Notes under the pieces: generated by a model
The model's input: only the letters and a program-made list of their open reading frames with translations
Database searches by the model: none
Told to the model about the DNA's origin: nothing
Position numbers and translations under genes: made by a program
In this document: piece by piece, positions 7,638 through 16,592 of the stretch
How the letters are laid out: each line of letters starts with the position of its first letter
Numbering within the stretch: the stretch's first letter is position 1
Assembly (NCBI RefSeq): GCF_036962705.1
Contig: NZ_JBALOQ010000002.1
Coordinates: 114,195-178,194, forward strand
Source: Ferdinandcohnia sp036962705
GTDB lineage: Bacteria > Bacillota > Bacilli > Bacillales > Bacillaceae_L
Direction of reading: 5' to 3'
DNA: 64,000 nt

Positions 7638-8628
7638 ATACGGGGCAATTTTATTAATGGGCTTTATCTTAATCTATTTTAGTTTTATCAATGATGCATT
7701 TTTTTCATATGGAAATCTATCCGATATCTTAAGGTCGATCTCGATAGTGACACTTCTTGCGTTAGGGGTTACGTTCACACTTGTAGTTGATGGCTTTGAC
7801 CTATCGGTTGGGTCAACTATGTCATTGTCGGTCGTCATCACGGCGTCGTTAATGGTCTGGTATGAGCTGCCGCTTTGGGTGGTCCTGCTTTTACCACTTT
7901 TAGTTGGAGTTGCGGTTGGTCTTGTAAATACCTTTTTAATTGTAAAAATAGGAATACCGGATTTACTCGCGACACTTGGGATGATGTATATCGTGTCAGG
8001 TCTACACCGGACCTATACGGAAGGGTATTCCATCTACAACCATATGCCATTAACAAGCGGCGGAACCGCACCTGGTGAGTTTAGCTCTGCGTTTTTATGG
8101 ATTGGGCAAGGGAAGATGCTAGGACTCCCTGTTCCGGTTTGGATTATGCTAGTTTTCGTGCTTCTTGCCTATGTGATTCTGAACCATACGAGATGGGGAA
8201 GGATTTTATATATGACAGGTGGAAATGCTGAGGCTGCTAGATTATCAGGTATTAACACAAATAAGGTGAAATTGATTGCTTATACCATATCTGGTGTGTT
8301 CGCGTCAATGGCGGGGATTTTGTTTACGGCCCGTGTCGGCTCAGGGCAAATTGATGCTGGTGCTTCGCTGTTAATGGAATCTGTTGCCGCTGTGTTTGTT
8401 GGATTTTCCGTACTTGGTGCCGGAAAACCAAATGCACTCGGGACATTCTTTGGTGCAGCTCTCATCGGGGTCCTACTAAATGGACTAACAATGCTGAATC
8501 TACCATACTATGCATTCGAAATCGTAAAAGGCTCTGTACTTGTCTTGGCGCTTGCAGTGACGTACATCGGAGTAAAATATCGACCAAAAGTCATACGGAA
8601 AAGGAGAGAGCAAAATCATGCCACTTAA
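7606..8628 (+). CDS. Sugar-type ABC transporter permease (RbsC family)
   Basis: This 340-residue integral membrane protein has about ten hydrophobic segments and the BPD_transp_2 pattern GVTFTLVVDGFDLSVGSTMS near residue 60 and AEAARLSGI-type coupling loop near residue 210. The ATG at 7606 has AAAGGAAG 7 nt upstream; an upstream in-frame extension to 7579 has no RBS. It overlaps the ATPase gene (32 nt) and the following VOC gene (11 nt), so the operon is tightly coupled. A single permease gene implies a homodimeric channel, as for RbsC. Confidence 0.92.
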   Translation: MKGNLISFLFKYGAILLMGFILIYFSFINDAFFSYGNLSDILRSISIVTLLALGVTFTLVVDGFDLSVGSTMSLSVVITASLMVWYELPLWVVLLLPLLVGVAVGLVNTFLIVKIGIPDLLATLGMMYIVSGLHRTYTEGYSIYNHMPLTSGGTAPGEFSSAFLWIGQGKMLGLPVPVWIMLVFVLLAYVILNHTRWGRILYMTGGNAEAARLSGINTNKVKLIAYTISGVFASMAGILFTARVGSGQIDAGASLLMESVAAVFVGFSVLGAGKPNALGTFFGAALIGVLLNGLTMLNLPYYAFEIVKGSVLVLALAVTYIGVKYRPKVIRKRREQNHAT

Positions 8629-9001
8629 AAAACTAGAACATGTCGGAATACAAGTAAAGGATTTAGATACAACGATCGAGTTTTATACAAGAGTACTAGG
8701 CTTGGAGTTACTAGAAAAGCAGGATCATGTCGATCCAAACCTAAAGCTAGCTTTTCTAGGATTTAGCGACTCAGACGAAACGGTGATTGAGTTAATTTCA
8801 GGTTACAATCCAAACCTTCCAACAGAAGGAAAGGTCCACCATATCGCATTTACCGTTGAAAATATCGAAGAAGAAATTGCAAGAGTGAAGGAGCATGGTG
8901 TTCAGTTTGTTGATGAAAACATTACGACCTTGCCAAGCGGAGCTAAATACGTCTTCTTCAACGGGCCAGACGGTGAATGGATTGAGTTGTTTCAAAAATA
9001 A
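8618..9001 (+). CDS. VOC-superfamily (glyoxalase-like) metalloprotein
   Basis: This 127-residue protein has two beta-alpha-beta-beta-beta modules. Likely metal ligands are His8 (LEHVGIQVKD), Glu58, His74 or His75 (KVHHIAFTV) and Glu123 (GEWIELFQK), the arrangement seen in glyoxalase I and methylmalonyl-CoA epimerase types. It overlaps the permease by 11 nt, has RBS AAAGGAGAG, and is the last gene of the SAM-regulated operon. It probably acts on the imported compound or a breakdown product; the substrate cannot be read from sequence. Confidence 0.85.
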   Translation: MPLKKLEHVGIQVKDLDTTIEFYTRVLGLELLEKQDHVDPNLKLAFLGFSDSDETVIELISGYNPNLPTEGKVHHIAFTVENIEEEIARVKEHGVQFVDENITTLPSGAKYVFFNGPDGEWIELFQK

Positions 9002-9017
9002 TAGAGTTGATTTGTTG

Positions 9018-9044
9018 ACCAGGGGAGATTCCTCTGGTTTTTTT
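9018..9044 (+). terminator. Terminator of the SAM-regulated operon
   Basis: A 9-bp stem (9018-9026 with 9030-9038, one G-T pair) and a 3-nt loop are followed by a T run. Confidence 0.92.
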
Positions 9045-9080
9045 GATCTTCTGATCCCGTGTCTTTTGTAATAATCAGTG

Positions 9081-9160
9081 GAAATGCGTCTGGGGATGGA
9101 TTTATGCGTCGAATCTCCGAAATATGTGTCTAAGCCCCTGATATTTGTGTTATTTCACGA
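9081..9160. repeat. 20-bp-period degenerate array
   Basis: Cores ATGCGTC (9084), ATGCGTC (9104), ATGTGTC (9124) and TTTGTGT (9144) are exactly 20 bp apart with dissimilar sequence between them. The rest of the 9045-9313 gap shows no gene. Confidence 0.6.
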
Positions 9161-9313
9161 TTATTAGCACATTAATGTTCCACAGATTTTGAAACCTTTC
9201 ATTAGTCCTTCCCGTCTTATATTATGGGTATTTTTTGAAAATAACATATATGGTAATCTATAGGTATAAGTTCCTGTTTTTTACAATTGCTAATCTGGTA
9301 AGGGGTGATTTGG

Positions 9314-10333
9314 TTGCTTAAAAGATTAAGAGTATTTAGTGAGCGCGATGTAATTTCGATTCTCTACTTCGGCCTTGTTGTTTTTGGGATTGCTTATTTT
9401 TTAGGGGAAAGGGATGTTGCAAAGTTTTTCTCAACGATAAAAACGATGCTACCTGCCTCTGATAGCTGGGACACGATCAAGCAATTTATAAGCAATGTCC
9501 AAACCGAAGGAAGTCTTGGTGCAACGAAAAATAAGGAGCCATATGAAGAAATCGTCTTTGAATATTTTCCGAGAAGTTTATCTGTAATTGCGACAGCCTT
9601 TTTGTTAGCGGTTACTTTAGGGATAGCGAAGGGGATTTTTGATTATCGAAATCGTTATACATACTTGAACCTTTTAGGAACAGGAGTAACCTCTATCCTC
9701 AATTCTTTACCGGATTTTTTCATGATTATCGTGTTGCAATGGGTTATTTTGATTCACTTTAATTTTATTGATTTTTTTGGTCATGACCAGTGGTTTAACT
9801 TCATTTTACCGGGGATTCTTGTGTCCTTATACCCGATGATGTATTTTGCTAGAATCACCTTTACTGTCCTCGCTAATGAAGATGGGGAGATGTATATTCA
9901 ATATGCACGAGCAAAGGGGTTGGCACAAAGGTTTGTCATACATAAGCATATCCTGAAAAAATGCTTACGCTCGATCCTACAGCATCTTGGCGTTGTCATG
10001 ACATATGTCGTTTCGAATCTATTAATTGTTGAGTGGCTGATGGAGTATAAGGGTGCGGCTTGGAGAATGATGCTATCGATTAAGCGGCTAGATTCAAGTA
10101 AAAACGAGAATTTACCATTTATCGACTTTCCGGAAATAGGTTTAATCGTGGAGATATCTTTCTGTTTCGTTGTGCTTCTATTAATCACTCAAATCGTGTC
10201 GGTGGTTTGGCAAAACAAGTACGAGGTTGAGAAGCGCAATATTTGGACCCAAATCACAAAAGTGATTTTTCGGTATGCATTTATTTGGTTGTTTGTGCTT
10301 TTTATTATATCGTACTTAAAGCCAGGACCTTAG
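9314..10333 (+). CDS. Orphan peptide-type ABC permease (DppB/OppB-like)
   Basis: This 339-residue integral membrane protein has a BPD_transp_1 region including the EAA-like coupling loop YIQYARAKGLAQRFVIHKH and several hydrophobic spans. The TTG at 9314 is preferred because AGGGGTGA lies just upstream; a GTG at 9305 is inside that RBS. It is followed 15 nt later by a second permease of the partner type. No ATPase or binding protein gene of this system is in the window, so it must borrow one encoded elsewhere or have another role. Confidence 0.85.
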   Translation: MLKRLRVFSERDVISILYFGLVVFGIAYFLGERDVAKFFSTIKTMLPASDSWDTIKQFISNVQTEGSLGATKNKEPYEEIVFEYFPRSLSVIATAFLLAVTLGIAKGIFDYRNRYTYLNLLGTGVTSILNSLPDFFMIIVLQWVILIHFNFIDFFGHDQWFNFILPGILVSLYPMMYFARITFTVLANEDGEMYIQYARAKGLAQRFVIHKHILKKCLRSILQHLGVVMTYVVSNLLIVEWLMEYKGAAWRMMLSIKRLDSSKNENLPFIDFPEIGLIVEISFCFVVLLLITQIVSVVWQNKYEVEKRNIWTQITKVIFRYAFIWLFVLFIISYLKPGP

Positions 10334-10348
10334 GGAGGAGGAGTGTGA

Positions 10349-11920
10349 ATGAAAAATTGGTCGCTTTGGACAGGGTTGATTCTTTTCGGATTTATGTTAT
10401 TTATTAGCTTTGTTGGACCACAGCTTTCGTTTGTTGAGCATACTCCTCCTGAGCATAGAATGAGATTTTACGATGGTGGCGAAATTGGAAGAGCGCCTTT
10501 CCCACCATCTAAAGAGGATCTGCTTGGGACAGATCGTGAAGCCAGGGATATTCTAAGTATGATTATCCTTGGTGCGAAGGATACACTAAAAATTATCGTG
10601 TTAATCACATTGATTCGGTACATTATTGCGATTCCGATGGCCTTTTTGGCCTCCACTAAAAAAGGAATTGCTTATATGGTGTCAAATGGATGGTACTCCT
10701 TGTTCGGAAGTATCCCAACTATTTTTGCAGCAATTTTGCTATTGGAAATTGTCTCGGTGGGTGGTCTTGAAAACGGTGTGTATTGGAAGGTCCTCTTAAT
10801 TGCGCTCATTGAAGTTGGACGGGTTAGCTATATTTTTGCCCATGAAATTTACGAGGTGTCTCAAAAGGAATTTGTGCATGCAAGTGTAACAGTGGGAAGC
10901 ACACCGTTTCAATTATCGGTGATGCATTATCTGCCATCGGTTTCTCAAAGCTTAGTAGTGAACTTTTTTAATGATTTGGCAAGGGTAACTCTACTGTTGG
11001 GGCAGCTTGCATTATTCCAGTACTTTATTGAACATGCGATCAACTATATCCCAGGTGGTGGGGTATTCCAAGATGAATCCGGTTATGATTCTGCGACTGG
11101 ATTTTTTGATTGGCCAGGGTTATTGTCAGCGGCACGGTATGAGGTTATAAAGGCCGTGTGGATTCCGCTGTTCCCGGCGATTGCTCTTACGTTACTCCTA
11201 CTAACATTCCAATTGCTAAGTGAAGGGTTTAGGAAGTTGTTTGAAAGAAGGACGTCGAGTGGGAAAAATAGGGTCGTGCATCGAATAGCGGATCGAGTAG
11301 GAGAAGCATTTGTTGCCAGTAAAATGCTAGGACCAGTAACAATTATTGTGTTTGTGGTTGCGATTGGTGCGGTTGTTATTACTGGGACTATGAAAAACTC
11401 AACCGAAGCAGATGCACCAGCTGAGGAAGAGGTAGAGGAAGTCAATGAAGATGACCCGTTTGGTGACGGGAAGTATACCTATTATAATAAAAAACTTGAA
11501 GCAAAGACTATCGCAACTACGGCCAAAGGTGGTTTTTATGATAAATTAAACTATCTTGCGCACCATATGGAAAAACAGTCAGATCGGGATTATGAGGCAG
11601 ATGCCTTAGTTCTTAAATGTAGAACAATTGGAGCGGGGCGGTGTGAGCTTCCAATCATCACATTTAAAGAACCTGTTGCTACAGTAGAGGAAGCCTATCA
11701 GCTATTGATGGATCATCTACCCACGGATGCGGTGATCCAAAAGGAGTTTCAAGATAATGAAAGTGAATATGTCTTTAATATCACGAGCTCAATCTTAGAG
11801 AAAAGCTATTATTTTGAGACTAAATATACCGAAATTTATAAGATTTCTGTGGTTTTACACATGACACCTGAAAAGACAATTGAAAAAGCCTCATTGGAAG
11901 CTGGAACTCACAGATATTAA
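10349..11920 (+). CDS. Peptide-type ABC permease (DppC/OppC-like) with an added C-terminal extracytoplasmic domain
   Basis: This 523-residue protein is far longer than usual DppC proteins (about 300). Residues 1-305 hold the permease: TM1, the LLGTDREARDILSMIILGAK motif of the family, and an EAA-type loop (VHASVTVGSTPFQLSVMHYL). A further TM near 325-350 (MLGPVTIIVFVVAIGAVVIT) leads to a 170-residue acidic, probably extracytoplasmic domain starting STEADAPAEEEVEEVNEDD that I do not recognise. GGGAGGAGG precedes the ATG. It pairs with the gene at 9314. Confidence 0.82.
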   Translation: MKNWSLWTGLILFGFMLFISFVGPQLSFVEHTPPEHRMRFYDGGEIGRAPFPPSKEDLLGTDREARDILSMIILGAKDTLKIIVLITLIRYIIAIPMAFLASTKKGIAYMVSNGWYSLFGSIPTIFAAILLLEIVSVGGLENGVYWKVLLIALIEVGRVSYIFAHEIYEVSQKEFVHASVTVGSTPFQLSVMHYLPSVSQSLVVNFFNDLARVTLLLGQLALFQYFIEHAINYIPGGGVFQDESGYDSATGFFDWPGLLSAARYEVIKAVWIPLFPAIALTLLLLTFQLLSEGFRKLFERRTSSGKNRVVHRIADRVGEAFVASKMLGPVTIIVFVVAIGAVVITGTMKNSTEADAPAEEEVEEVNEDDPFGDGKYTYYNKKLEAKTIATTAKGGFYDKLNYLAHHMEKQSDRDYEADALVLKCRTIGAGRCELPIITFKEPVATVEEAYQLLMDHLPTDAVIQKEFQDNESEYVFNITSSILEKSYYFETKYTEIYKISVVLHMTPEKTIEKASLEAGTHRY

Positions 11921-11921
11921 A

Positions 11922-11954
11922 ATAAACCCCTGAACTGAATAGTCAGGGGTTTAT
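11922..11954. terminator. Bidirectional terminator
   Basis: A perfect 12-bp inverted repeat (11922-11933, 11943-11954) lies between the convergent permease and rsfA genes. T-rich sequence is present on both sides, stronger for the minus strand. Confidence 0.88.
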
Positions 11955-11959
11955 CTAAA

Positions 11960-12649
11960 TTATTCCGCCATCTTCTCCAAATTACCATTACGGTCCATTT
12001 TAAAGGAAGTGGCTGGGCGTTCTTCTTCTTCGAATAAGACGAGCTTTCGTGCACGGTTCATGATCTTCATTAATGTTTCGTAGTCCTCTTGGATGTTCAC
12101 AGCGCTTTGTTCAAGCAGCGCGATTTTCTTTTCGAGATCTTCATTTTTAAGAAGTATCTCATTCTTTTCTTTTTTCAATCTCTCATTCTCAGATTTAAGT
12201 GCTTCAATTCCGAGACTTGTGTTACCCATGGATTGAAGATAGGAAATCACGGAATCCATCGTCACTGTCGGTCTAGAAGAATATTGTGGCATTTTAACTT
12301 CCGGACGAACACTGGTAGATTCAGATGGAAATAGCGGAAACTCGTCAGCAAATTCTTCGAGACTTGGAGTTGGTGGTGTATACAAAAGCTGCTTTTTCAC
12401 AGGTTGAGTTTTGCTAAGTGCACGTTGACGTTGTTTCCGGTGCTTTTTCGCCAGTTGAAGATCCTTCTCGTAGCTATGGCGCACAACCGCGTTCCAGCGG
12501 AATCCACATGCAGCAGAAGTACGGTTTAATTTGTCACCAACCTCTTCAAATGCGTTTAATTGTGTGCTTCCTTCTCTTACGTGTTTTAGTACAGTTTCAG
12601 CTAATAAGAGGTCATTTTCCTCTGTCCAAGCATCTTGTCTTTCCTTCAT
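11960..12649 (-). CDS. rsfA: Prespore-specific transcription factor RsfA
   Basis: This 229-residue protein has an N-terminal Myb/SANT-like DNA-binding region (RQDAWTEENDLLLAETVLKH to FRWNAVVRHSYEKDLQ, residues 4-61), a variable linker, and a long coiled coil (about 145-205). This is the layout of RsfA, a sigma-F/sigma-G-dependent regulator that tunes prespore gene expression in Bacillus. GGGAGATGA precedes the ATG. Its position between lipL and the HD-domain gene follows the B. subtilis order. I could not identify a clear sigma-F promoter. Confidence 0.92.
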   Translation of the reverse strand: MKERQDAWTEENDLLLAETVLKHVREGSTQLNAFEEVGDKLNRTSAACGFRWNAVVRHSYEKDLQLAKKHRKQRQRALSKTQPVKKQLLYTPPTPSLEEFADEFPLFPSESTSVRPEVKMPQYSSRPTVTMDSVISYLQSMGNTSLGIEALKSENERLKKEKNEILLKNEDLEKKIALLEQSAVNIQEDYETLMKIMNRARKLVLFEEEERPATSFKMDRNGNLEKMAE

Positions 12650-12953
12650 ATTGATTCATCTCCCAATATATATGTTTATAATTGCGTTAGGTTATTACAT
12701 ATATTGGTCAATAGATTCAAACTTTATACCTCTACATAAAAGGATAGTAGATATATTTATTTAAAAATATTTCAAAATCTCAAACTTGTACTTGTGGAGA
12801 ATTTTTGAAACTTATTCCGTTCCCTTGCAAATACCGTAGGGGAAGAGTAAAATACCGTGTAGTGTAATTAAACAGCTAAATCGGCATGCTACACATGACC
12901 GATCCACATATTGAACAAACTAAGAATTACAGGATGAAGGGATTGTACACGAA
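12650..12953. other. Gene-free divergent region between rsfA and the DUF1450 gene
   Basis: AT-rich sequence that should carry the rsfA and DUF1450 promoters. TACCGT occurs three times between 12814 and 12858 at irregular spacing. No coding frame has a convincing start. Confidence 0.4.
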
Positions 12954-13181
12954 ATGGCAAACGAATTTCGCATTTGTGATGATTGCCAGGCAACAAATAT
13001 TCAAACCTTAGTGCCACGTCTAAAAAAAGTTGATGGAGAGGCAACAATTGACATTCGCTGCCAATCATACTGTGGACCAGGTAGAAAAAAATCATTCGCA
13101 TTTGTCAACAATCGCCCTGTTTCAGCTCCAACAGAAGACGAATTAATCGAAAAGATTGATAAGAAGCTGAAAAAGGACTAA
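12954..13181 (+). CDS. DUF1450 family small protein
   Basis: This 75-residue cytoplasmic protein has cysteines at CDDCQ and CQSYCGPGRKKSFAFVNN, and a C-terminal TEDELIEKI helix, typical of DUF1450 proteins (related to B. subtilis YuzB). The thioredoxin-like cysteine pattern suggests a redox or metal-associated role, but none is established. The RBS is unusually distant (GAAGGG about 14 nt before the ATG). It is monocistronic and ends in a terminator. Confidence 0.8.
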   Translation: MANEFRICDDCQATNIQTLVPRLKKVDGEATIDIRCQSYCGPGRKKSFAFVNNRPVSAPTEDELIEKIDKKLKKD

Positions 13182-13182
13182 T

Positions 13183-13217
13183 ATCGCCTTTCTCCCCTAG
13201 AGAATAGGTGATTTTTT
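13183..13217 (+). terminator. Terminator after the DUF1450 gene
   Basis: A 7-bp stem (13183-13189 with 13206-13212) and a 6-T run. Confidence 0.8.
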
Positions 13218-13389
13218 ATTTTCTTCAAGCAGGAGTTTCCAGACTCTACCTCGAAACTTTCATTCATGTCGAAAAATTTTCCAACCCTTGATATGACTTG
13301 CTTACGCCGATTTATGGAGAATTTTAGGTTTTTTTGTCAAAGATAAATATATATAATAATAGCATGCCAGTATGGAAGAGGTTGAATAC

Positions 13390-14685
13390 ATGACAAATTC
13401 CAATGGAAAATTAAGTGAAGAAAAGGTGTTTAAAGACCCTGTACATAGCTATGTGCATGTTCAGGATCGAGTGATTTGGGAGCTTGTTGCAACATCGGAG
13501 TTTCAAAGACTACGTCGAATTCGCCAATTAGGGACAACCTATTTTACCTTTCACGGGGCGGAGCATAGTCGTTTCAACCATTCATTAGGTGTATATGAAA
13601 TTGTCCGAAGAATAATTGATGATGTGTTTCGTGAACGACCATTGCTAAATGAAGAGGAACGCCTATTAGCCTTAAGTGCAGCCCTTCTTCACGACCTTGG
13701 CCACGGACCATTTTCACATTCATTTGAAAAAGTATTCCATTATGATCATGAAGAATTTACACAGGCGATAATAGTAGGGGACACCGAGGTAAATCGAGTC
13801 CTTAAGCAAGTTGGGGATGATTTTCCGAAAAAAGTGTCCGAAGTGATTGCCAAAACATATAAAAATAAATTAGTTGTGAGTCTCATCTCCAGTCAAATTG
13901 ATGCAGACCGTATGGATTATTTATTGCGCGACGCATATTATACGGGAGTTAGCTACGGAAATTTTGACATGGAACGGATATTGCGTGTAATGAGACCTCA
14001 GGAAGATCAGGTTGTTTTTAAAAGCAGTGGGATGCATGCGGTTGAAGATTATATTATGAGTCGATACCAAATGTATTGGCAGATCTATTTCCATCCAGTT
14101 ACACGGAGTGCAGAAGTCATTTTAACGAAAATTCTCCATCGTGCAAAACAACTGTACAAGGAAAACTACGAATTTCAAACGGCCCCTATCCATTTTATTT
14201 CCATTTTTGAAGATACGCTAACACTAGAGGATTATATTAGGTTAGATGAAGGGATTTTTTCCTTCTATTTTCAAGTGTGGCAAGATGAGGATGATGCGAT
14301 TTTAAGTGACCTATGCCGTCGTTTTCTTAATCGTAATCTGTTTAAATATGTGGAGTTTGATCCAAGTTCACAAATGATGAAGATGATGGAATTAAGAACG
14401 CTTTTTGAGGAAGCGGGGATTGACCCAAATTATTATTTAGTGATCGATTCATCATCTGATTTACCGTATGATTTTTATCGGCCGGGAGAGGAAGAGGAAC
14501 GAATTCCAATTAACCTATTGATGCCAAATGGCGAGATTCGCGAATTATCAAGGCAATCTGAAATTGTAGATGCCATTTCCGGTAAAAGGCGAACCGATCA
14601 TAAGCTTTATTTTCCACAAGATATGATTGAAAAACTATCAGATGATAGTAAAAAACAGAAAATAAAAGATGTTTTAGATATATAA
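13390..14685 (+). CDS. HD-domain dNTP triphosphohydrolase-like protein (YwfO family)
   Basis: This 431-residue protein has an HD metal site: His64 in HSRFNHSLGVYE and His101-Asp102 in ALLHDLGHGPFSHSFE, with SSQIDADRMDYLLRDAYYTG further on. It matches B. subtilis YwfO and related dNTPases that hydrolyse dNTP to deoxynucleoside and triphosphate. The ATG at 13390 has GAAGAGG upstream; an ATG at 13372 has none and overlaps that RBS. It is followed by ywgA as in B. subtilis, suggesting a short operon. Substrate specificity is not visible. Confidence 0.9.
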   Translation: MTNSNGKLSEEKVFKDPVHSYVHVQDRVIWELVATSEFQRLRRIRQLGTTYFTFHGAEHSRFNHSLGVYEIVRRIIDDVFRERPLLNEEERLLALSAALLHDLGHGPFSHSFEKVFHYDHEEFTQAIIVGDTEVNRVLKQVGDDFPKKVSEVIAKTYKNKLVVSLISSQIDADRMDYLLRDAYYTGVSYGNFDMERILRVMRPQEDQVVFKSSGMHAVEDYIMSRYQMYWQIYFHPVTRSAEVILTKILHRAKQLYKENYEFQTAPIHFISIFEDTLTLEDYIRLDEGIFSFYFQVWQDEDDAILSDLCRRFLNRNLFKYVEFDPSSQMMKMMELRTLFEEAGIDPNYYLVIDSSSDLPYDFYRPGEEEERIPINLLMPNGEIRELSRQSEIVDAISGKRRTDHKLYFPQDMIEKLSDDSKKQKIKDVLDI

Positions 14686-14730
14686 ATAGATCTTTAATTT
14701 GGTCGATTTTGGTGAGGAGATGAAGGGGTT

Positions 14731-15237
14731 TTGTTAACAGAACATGCAAAAGTAATGAAGGCATTTGCTGCTGCAGGGGAAATCACAGGTCGCAAAAAGC
14801 TGCAAAAAATGATTTATATCGCGAAAAAGATAGATTATCCGTTTTACGAAAAGTACAACTTCCACTTTTACGGTCCATACTCAGAGGAGTTAACTTTACG
14901 TGTGGAGGAGCTTTGCAACCTAGGATTTTTAGATGAGGTCAAAGAGAAAAAGGGTGGCTATTATCAGTATTGTTACTCGTTAACAGAAAAAGGTGAGCAG
15001 TTTTTAGGCCACTATCAGTTGGACATGCCACCATTAGATGACTGCATGCAAGCTTTAAATAACCAGTCAGCAAGGTTTTTGGAGCTGGTATCTACCGTTT
15101 TATACTTTGAAGGACTTGAAAAAGATGAGGTCAAAGAAAAGGTATTTACATTAAAAGCGAAGCAACGTTATACAGACGAAGAGGTAGAAGAGGCTTATCA
15201 ATATATTGATTCTCTTCGTCACCTAGTAAAACATTAA
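14731..15237 (+). CDS. ywgA: YwgA family protein
   Basis: This 168-residue protein begins from TTG at 14731 after GAGATGAAGGGGT. It carries the family's GRKKLQKMIYIAKKIDYPFY and FHFYGPYSEELTLRVEEL motifs, which resemble the SocA/panacea-type fold, and a C-terminal helical region. It is conserved next to ywfO in Bacillus and lies 45 nt after it here. Function is unknown; cotranscription with the dNTPase-like gene is likely since there is no terminator between them. Confidence 0.87.
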   Translation: MLTEHAKVMKAFAAAGEITGRKKLQKMIYIAKKIDYPFYEKYNFHFYGPYSEELTLRVEELCNLGFLDEVKEKKGGYYQYCYSLTEKGEQFLGHYQLDMPPLDDCMQALNNQSARFLELVSTVLYFEGLEKDEVKEKVFTLKAKQRYTDEEVEEAYQYIDSLRHLVKH

Positions 15238-15241
15238 AAGG

Positions 15242-15276
15242 AAACTCGGCAGCTCAAAAGTCTGCCGAGTTTTTTT
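15242..15276. terminator. Terminator of the ywfO-ywgA unit
   Basis: A perfect 10-bp stem (15243-15252, 15262-15271) with a T run, overlapping the 3' end of the convergent purine permease gene. Confidence 0.93.
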
Positions 15277-16576
15277 AGTGCGGTAAATAGGCAAGCTGGT
15301 AGAAAAACAGTAATGCAAAAAGATAAAGGAGCGGATGAACTTCTCTCCATTTTCCTCTGACAACCTTCATCAGTGGGTATGAAATAAAGCCTAATGCAAT
15401 CCCAGTTGCGATGCTTGATGTAAGTGGCATGCTTAGGATGATTAAAAATGCAGGAAAGGCTTCATCGATCTCATTCCACCTGATGTCTGCAATGCTTCCC
15501 ATCATCAAGGATCCCACAATGATTAAGGTAGGTGCTGTAATCGCAGCAATCCCAGAGACAGAACTAACTAATGGGCCGAAAAAGGCAGCTAGTATAAAAA
15601 GGAACGCAACTGTTACGGAAGTTAGACCCGTACGTCCACCTGCAGCAACACCAGTCGTTGATTCAATATAGGCAGTTGTAGGGCTTGTCCCAAACATCGA
15701 CCCAACTGTTGTCCCAATTGAGTCAGCTAATAATGCTTGTCTTGCACGTGGCATTGTTTTCCCCTTCATAAGCCCAGCCTGCTCGGCAACTCCAATCATC
15801 GTCCCTGTCGTATCAAAAATAGTAACAAGTAAAAAGGAGAAGACGACAGCATACAGCCCATACTGAATCACATCGCCAATAGCAGTGAATGGATTTGCGA
15901 TAATCAGCCCCTCTGGTAGAGATGGCGCATTAACGAATCCATCTTTAAACTCAAGCTGTCCAGTAAAATAAGCAATTATAGCAGTGATGATCATTCCGTA
16001 AAATAGGGCACCATTTATTTTTCGTGCCATGAGAATAAGTGTGATAGCTAATCCAGCCAGTGCTAAAAGGACTGGTGGCGAATGTAAATCACCTAGAGTC
16101 ACTAAATTAGTTGGGTGTGCGGTAATAATTCCCGTAAGCCTTAGACCAATAAAAGCAATAAATAAACCAATTCCAGCTGTGATTCCATGCTTTAGATTTG
16201 GTGGAATCGCCTCTATTAGTTTTTCTCGAAAAGGCGTTAATGACAAAATCACAAATATGATACCTGCTACAAATACAGCAGCAAATGCAGTTTGGTAGGT
16301 GATATTTTCATTGGCGCCAACAACAGAATAAGCAAAAAAGGCATTTAACCCCATTCCTGGTGCGATTGCAATTGGGTAATTTGCAAATAGTGCCATCCAT
16401 AGTGTTCCAACAACAGTTGCAATAATCGTTGCTAAAAATACCTGCTCAAACGGAACACCTGCATCTGATAAGATAACCGGGTTTACGACGACAACATACA
16501 CCATTGTTAAAAAGGTCGTAATCCCTGCGAGAATTTCCTTTTTTACACTCGTATTAAGCTCTGTTAATTTAAACAT
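15275..16576 (-). CDS. Purine (guanine/hypoxanthine or adenine) permease, NCS2 AzgA-like family
   Basis: This 433-residue polytopic membrane protein has the AzgA/PbuG signature YPIAIAPGMGLNAFFAY near residue 80, GTSPTTAYIESTTGVAAGGRTGLTS-type helix near 285-310 and FDTTGTMIGVAEQAGL. It is related to PbuG and PbuO, which import hypoxanthine, guanine or adenine. The ATG at 16576 is chosen; GGAGG lies 11 nt upstream and an earlier TTG lies within that RBS. Two inverted PurBox-like sites upstream suggest PurR repression. Which purine it carries cannot be decided. Confidence 0.88.
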   Translation of the reverse strand: MFKLTELNTSVKKEILAGITTFLTMVYVVVVNPVILSDAGVPFEQVFLATIIATVVGTLWMALFANYPIAIAPGMGLNAFFAYSVVGANENITYQTAFAAVFVAGIIFVILSLTPFREKLIEAIPPNLKHGITAGIGLFIAFIGLRLTGIITAHPTNLVTLGDLHSPPVLLALAGLAITLILMARKINGALFYGMIITAIIAYFTGQLEFKDGFVNAPSLPEGLIIANPFTAIGDVIQYGLYAVVFSFLLVTIFDTTGTMIGVAEQAGLMKGKTMPRARQALLADSIGTTVGSMFGTSPTTAYIESTTGVAAGGRTGLTSVTVAFLFILAAFFGPLVSSVSGIAAITAPTLIIVGSLMMGSIADIRWNEIDEAFPAFLIILSMPLTSSIATGIALGFISYPLMKVVRGKWREVHPLLYLFALLFFYQLAYLPH

Positions 16577-16592
16577 CGTTTTATGTACCTCC

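Noticed and set aside
9045..9313. Hidden gene between the VOC and permease genes
   Set aside because: Stops in all frames and no RBS; the sequence is a degenerate repeat.
12814..12858. TACCGT repeats upstream of the DUF1450 gene as another 20-bp array
   Set aside because: Spacing is 17 and 21 bp with only three copies and no shared phase.
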